DNA of 9,001 bases from Spirochaetales bacterium (GTDB lineage: Bacteria > Spirochaetota > Spirochaetia > Sphaerochaetales > Sphaerochaetaceae). Shown here one piece after another: positions 6,186-9,001 of the stretch (its first letter is position 1; every line of letters begins with the position of its first letter). The position numbers and the translations under genes were made by a program. The notes under the pieces are model-generated. The model saw only the letters and a program-made list of their open reading frames with translations, ran no database searches and was not told the origin of the DNA. Location of the stretch: NCBI GenBank assembly GCA_012519125.1, contig JAAYQY010000168.1:1-9001 (forward strand). Reading direction: 5' to 3'.

Positions 6186-7895
6186 ATGGATGAGCGCTAC
6201 GAAGAAGAGACGAAAGAAAAAGCTCCTCTTAATTTTCTTGAACGAATCATAGAGGATGACCTGAACAACGGCAGGGTGCCTGACAACACCATTGTCACCA
6301 GGTTTCCCCCCGAACCCAATGGATATCTGCACATCGGCCACATCAAGTCGATTTGCCTTAACTTCGGACTTGCCCAAAAGTACCAAGGCCGCTGTCATCT
6401 ACGCCTTGACGATACCAATCCGGAAAAAGAGGATGTTGAGTACAGCGACTCCATCAAGCGGGACATCCGTTGGCTTGGTTTTGAGTGGGAGCCCTACGAA
6501 TATCATGCATCCGATTACTATGGGCAGCTCTACGAGATAGCATTGCAATTGATCAAAGACGGCAAAGCTTATGTCGACTCACTTACCGGTGAGCAGATGA
6601 AGGAGTACCGGGGAACCTTGACCGAACCGGGAAAGAACAGTCCTGACCGAGAGCGCAGCATTGAGGAGAACCTAAGGCTCTTTGAGGAGATGCATGCAGG
6701 CAAGCACCCTGAGGGGTCTTACGTGCTCAGGGCGAAGATAGATATGGCAAGTCCGAACATCAATATGCGCGACCCTGTGCTCTATCGCATCAAGTTTGCA
6801 TCCCATCCCCGTACCGGTGATACCTGGTGCATCTACCCGATGTACGATTTCACCCACCCCATCAGTGATGCCATCGAAGGGATCACCCACTCCATCTGTA
6901 CGCTGGAGTTCGAGGACCATCGTCCTGCATATGATTGGGCCACGAGCATCGACGGCATTGAGCATGCGCCCCACCAGTATGAGTTTGCCCGCCTGAACAT
7001 CAACTATCTGGTGATGAGCAAGCGACGGCTGCTGCAGCTGGTGAAGCTGGGCATCGTCGATGGCTGGGATGACCCACGCATGCCTACCATCAGTGGAATC
7101 AGAAGACGCGGGTACACCCCCGAATCCATGAAAGACTTTGTGAGCCGCATCGGCGTGGCAAAGGTTGAGGGTGTTGTCGACTATTCGCTTCTGGAGTTCT
7201 GTGTCAGAGAAGACCTGAACAAGCGTGCCAAACGTCTGATGGTTGTTCTCGATCCATTGAAACTGGTCATCGACAACTATCCCGAAAATCAGGTTGAGTA
7301 CTTCGAGGCAGTCGACAACCCGGAGGACCCGAACAGTGCAGTGCATCAGATTCCGTTCTCCCGCGAGCTGTACATCGAACGTGAGGACTTCATGGAAGTG
7401 CCTCCCAAGGGCTACCACCGCCTCTATCCTGGCAATGAGATCCGCCTCAAGTATGCCTACTATGTCACGGCAACTGAAGTGGTGAAGGATGAGGAAGGGA
7501 ATATTGTGGAAGTTCATTGCACGTACGACCCGACTTCTCGGGGTGGCGCCACTGCTGACAACCGTAAGGTGAAAGGCACCAGCCATTGGGTAAGCGCCAG
7601 CGAGGGTGTAACAATCGAAGCGCGTCTCTACGACAAGCTCTTTTTGACCGAATACCCTGGCCAGAAAACAGGCAACTATCTTGATGACCTGAACCCCGAT
7701 TCGTTGAAGGTTGTCACTGATGCAAAAGCAGAACCTGAGATTTTGAAGGCACAGGTGGGAGACTACCTGCAGTTCATCCGAAACGGGTATTTCTGCCTGG
7801 ACAACAAGACGGGAAAGAGTGAGCTTCCTACTTTCAACCGCACCGTTACGCTTAAGGACTCTTGGGCGAAACTGAAGCAAAAAATGGGTGTGTAA
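6186..7895 (+). CDS. glnS: Glutaminyl-tRNA synthetase (GlnRS)
   Basis: A class Ic aminoacyl-tRNA synthetase that charges tRNA-Gln with glutamine using ATP in the cytoplasm. The 569-residue product is close to the 554 of E. coli GlnS and aligns by eye over its whole length. It has the Rossmann-fold signature PPEPNGYLHIGH (41-52, with the HIGH element at 49-52), LRLDDTNPEKED (72-83), YRGTLTEPGKNSP (141-153), RAKIDMASPNINMRDPVLYRIKF (182-204), IYPMYDFTHPISDAIEGITHS (216-236), and the second class I motif VMSKR (276-280). These are followed by GWDDPRMPTISGIRRRGYT and the C-terminal beta-barrel anticodon-binding region ending FNRTVTLKDSWAKL. The acidic MDERYEEETKEK head is a small extension. THPISD and the overall motif set mark it as GlnRS and not the related GluRS. 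The start at 6186 is chosen for its ribosome site. A strong hairpin follows the TAA stop. Confidence 0.99.
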   Translation: MDERYEEETKEKAPLNFLERIIEDDLNNGRVPDNTIVTRFPPEPNGYLHIGHIKSICLNFGLAQKYQGRCHLRLDDTNPEKEDVEYSDSIKRDIRWLGFEWEPYEYHASDYYGQLYEIALQLIKDGKAYVDSLTGEQMKEYRGTLTEPGKNSPDRERSIEENLRLFEEMHAGKHPEGSYVLRAKIDMASPNINMRDPVLYRIKFASHPRTGDTWCIYPMYDFTHPISDAIEGITHSICTLEFEDHRPAYDWATSIDGIEHAPHQYEFARLNINYLVMSKRRLLQLVKLGIVDGWDDPRMPTISGIRRRGYTPESMKDFVSRIGVAKVEGVVDYSLLEFCVREDLNKRAKRLMVVLDPLKLVIDNYPENQVEYFEAVDNPEDPNSAVHQIPFSRELYIEREDFMEVPPKGYHRLYPGNEIRLKYAYYVTATEVVKDEEGNIVEVHCTYDPTSRGGATADNRKVKGTSHWVSASEGVTIEARLYDKLFLTEYPGQKTGNYLDDLNPDSLKVVTDAKAEPEILKAQVGDYLQFIRNGYFCLDNKTGKSELPTFNRTVTLKDSWAKLKQKMGV

Positions 7896-7903
7896 GTACT
7901 GAT

Positions 7904-7931
7904 CAAGGGGACGGGACAAGCCGTCCCCTTG
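7904..7931 (+). terminator. GC-rich 11-bp hairpin after glnS; weak or partial terminator, or transcript-processing hairpin
   Basis: CAAGGGGACGG (7904-7914) pairs perfectly with CCGTCCCCTTG (7921-7931) around a 6-nt loop, starting 8 nt after the glnS stop. Only TTG follows on the plus strand, and no T-run is present on the other strand, so it lacks the second half of an intrinsic terminator. The ribosome site of the next gene begins 6 nt after the stem. It could cause partial termination, protect the 3' end of the glnS message, or separate expression of the two genes. Confidence 0.6.
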
Positions 7932-7936
7932 TTGAT

Positions 7937-7942
7937 AGGAGG
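7937..7942 (+). promoter_or_regulatory. Ribosome binding site of the amidohydrolase gene
   Basis: AGGAGG, a perfect core match, ends 5 nt before GTG 7948. An ATG directly abutting it (7943) is out of frame with the hydrolase (frame offset of 1), so the GTG is the start supported by frame and spacing. It is 6 nt from the base of the preceding hairpin. Confidence 0.75.
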
Positions 7943-7947
7943 ATGTG

Positions 7948-9001
7948 GTGAACTATTTCTTCGACCAGCATTTTCATGTAATGAATATCGCGCATCCAAA
8001 TCTGTTGTCCTTCTTCTCTTCCTTGGACACCGGCCTTCCTGACCTGATCACCAGTGGGGCACTCTCGCCAAGTTACATCTTGACAGCAAAGAATCGCAAA
8101 GGTCCAATCCTGCTCAACCGCATGACCAACACCCTGACAACCTTTGAACAGAGTATTGGGGAAACCCTGGTCCTGATGGAGAAGGATTTGATGGGGGCCT
8201 TCCCTTCCCACGAGGAGGGAGCATTGCGACCTGAACACCCCTATATCAGGGATGGGAAGATGCATATGCGAAATCAGGTGTATGACAAGCTTGCCATGTG
8301 TCCGCTCTTGATGGACTTCTCCAGCAACCAACTGCGCAAGGAGTCTCTGTACTATCCGATTCCCAAGGAACAGAAGATTCTCGATTACGTACGAGACACC
8401 CTTGAGGGGTTCGACTATTATGCAAAGCAACATCCCCAAGGCTTGTTTGAGTTCTTTCCCTTCCTCGGGATCAACCCACCGGTGCACTCACTTGACTTCA
8501 TCAAGGAGTTGCTCGATACCTATGTGCTCAAGGACCGGAAGCACAAGAAGGGAAGCCAACGCTTTTACGGTGTGAAATTCTATCCACCGCTTGGGTATGA
8601 CCCTTGGCCGGCGGATGAGCAAGAGCAGAAGAAAGTCACGCTCATCTACGAGTTCTGTACTACCCACGACATTCCCATCATGACCCATTGTGACGACCAA
8701 GGCTTTCGTGGTGTCCCCGCCAAGGAAGCCTGGAAATACACAGCTCCTTCCTCGTACAAGCCGGTGCTTGCACGCTTCCCTACCCTGCGCATCGATTTTG
8801 CTCACTACGGGTGGCAGTACAATCAACTGCAGAAGAACCCACTCACCCTGATCAGCAGCTTGGCAAACAAGGTCCCCGACTCCCCGTGGTTCCATGAGCT
8901 TGTGGAGCTGATGCACCTCTATCCAAACATCTACGCCGATGTCTCTTTCAGCGGGACCAACCCAGAGTTCTATGAGCTGCTCTTCAACTATCTGCAATCC
9001 C
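7948..9001 (+). CDS. Amidohydrolase_2-type metal-dependent hydrolase, C-terminus cut by the window edge
   Basis: The frame starting at GTG 7948 is open for 351 codons to the right edge. It encodes a TIM-barrel metallohydrolase of the amidohydrolase superfamily. Visible metal-site motifs are FDQHFHV at the N-terminus (H8-x-H10, end of strand 1), GVKFYPPLGYDP with Lys210 at a barrel strand, PIMTHCDDQG with His247 (strand 5), FAHYGW with His286 (strand 6), and IYADVSFSG with Asp331 (strand 8). The order H-x-H, H, H, D is that of the Amidohydrolase_2 branch, which includes decarboxylases such as ACMSD as well as hydrolases, so the reaction cannot be fixed. The stretch between residues 12 and 200 is longer than in minimal members and contains a helical insert (about 90-180). 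There is no signal peptide or membrane segment. It starts 52 nt after glnS and has a strong ribosome site. It has no obvious promoter of its own. Confidence 0.9.
   Translation, partial: MNYFFDQHFHVMNIAHPNLLSFFSSLDTGLPDLITSGALSPSYILTAKNRKGPILLNRMTNTLTTFEQSIGETLVLMEKDLMGAFPSHEEGALRPEHPYIRDGKMHMRNQVYDKLAMCPLLMDFSSNQLRKESLYYPIPKEQKILDYVRDTLEGFDYYAKQHPQGLFEFFPFLGINPPVHSLDFIKELLDTYVLKDRKHKKGSQRFYGVKFYPPLGYDPWPADEQEQKKVTLIYEFCTTHDIPIMTHCDDQGFRGVPAKEAWKYTAPSSYKPVLARFPTLRIDFAHYGWQYNQLQKNPLTLISSLANKVPDSPWFHELVELMHLYPNIYADVSFSGTNPEFYELLFNYLQS

Noticed and set aside
6672..7919. Open frame of about 415 codons on the minus strand opposite glnS
   Set aside because: It is fully antisense to GlnRS motifs and has His/Val-rich composition typical of an antisense frame. 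No start signals are present.
7903..8997. Two minus-strand open frames opposite the amidohydrolase
   Set aside because: The plus strand encodes a metal-site-bearing hydrolase with a perfect ribosome site and no stop codon. The antisense frames carry no family pattern.

Overview
The window is a compact stretch of bacterial chromosome, roughly half G+C by eye. Genes are packed end to end, with seven complete or nearly complete protein genes, one truncated gene at each edge, and no gene-free stretch longer than about 90 bases. I see no rRNA, tRNA, insertion sequence, CRISPR array or obvious prophage. The gene content (a caspase-like protease, a single-PDZ membrane HtrA, a stand-alone HD hydrolase, and a GlnRS of the gamma-proteobacterial/eukaryotic type) fits a spirochaete of the Sphaerochaeta/Treponema kind. 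That assignment is inference from general knowledge and is not proven by the sequence.

Left edge (1-308, + strand): the last about 100 residues of a probable caspase-like (peptidase C14) protein. It converges on uvrB, and the two stop codons interlock in one CTAG.

Minus-strand cluster (5493 down to 305): HD-domain phosphohydrolase, then PfkB-family sugar kinase (fructokinase-like), then membrane-anchored HtrA/Deg serine protease, then uvrB. Gaps are 6 nt, 0-36 nt (depending on the protease start) and 2 nt, so this is almost certainly one transcript. It joins small-molecule metabolism, envelope protein quality control and DNA excision repair. No single pathway links the four, though the last two are both stress functions.

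Divergent plus-strand genes (5571 to the right edge): a small, unrecognised beta-rich protein of about 176 residues lies 77 nt from the HD gene. It may be a free-standing concanavalin-A-like sandwich. Next comes glnS (glutaminyl-tRNA synthetase) with its own strong ribosome binding site and a probable extended -10 promoter. A perfect 11-bp GC-rich hairpin without a T-tract follows, then an Amidohydrolase_2-type metal hydrolase starting at a GTG at 7948 and running off the right edge. Most of the region is housekeeping. The least explained pieces are the caspase-like tail, the HD protein, the small beta-rich protein, and the hairpin wedged between glnS and the hydrolase. I did not find a convincing new multi-gene system.
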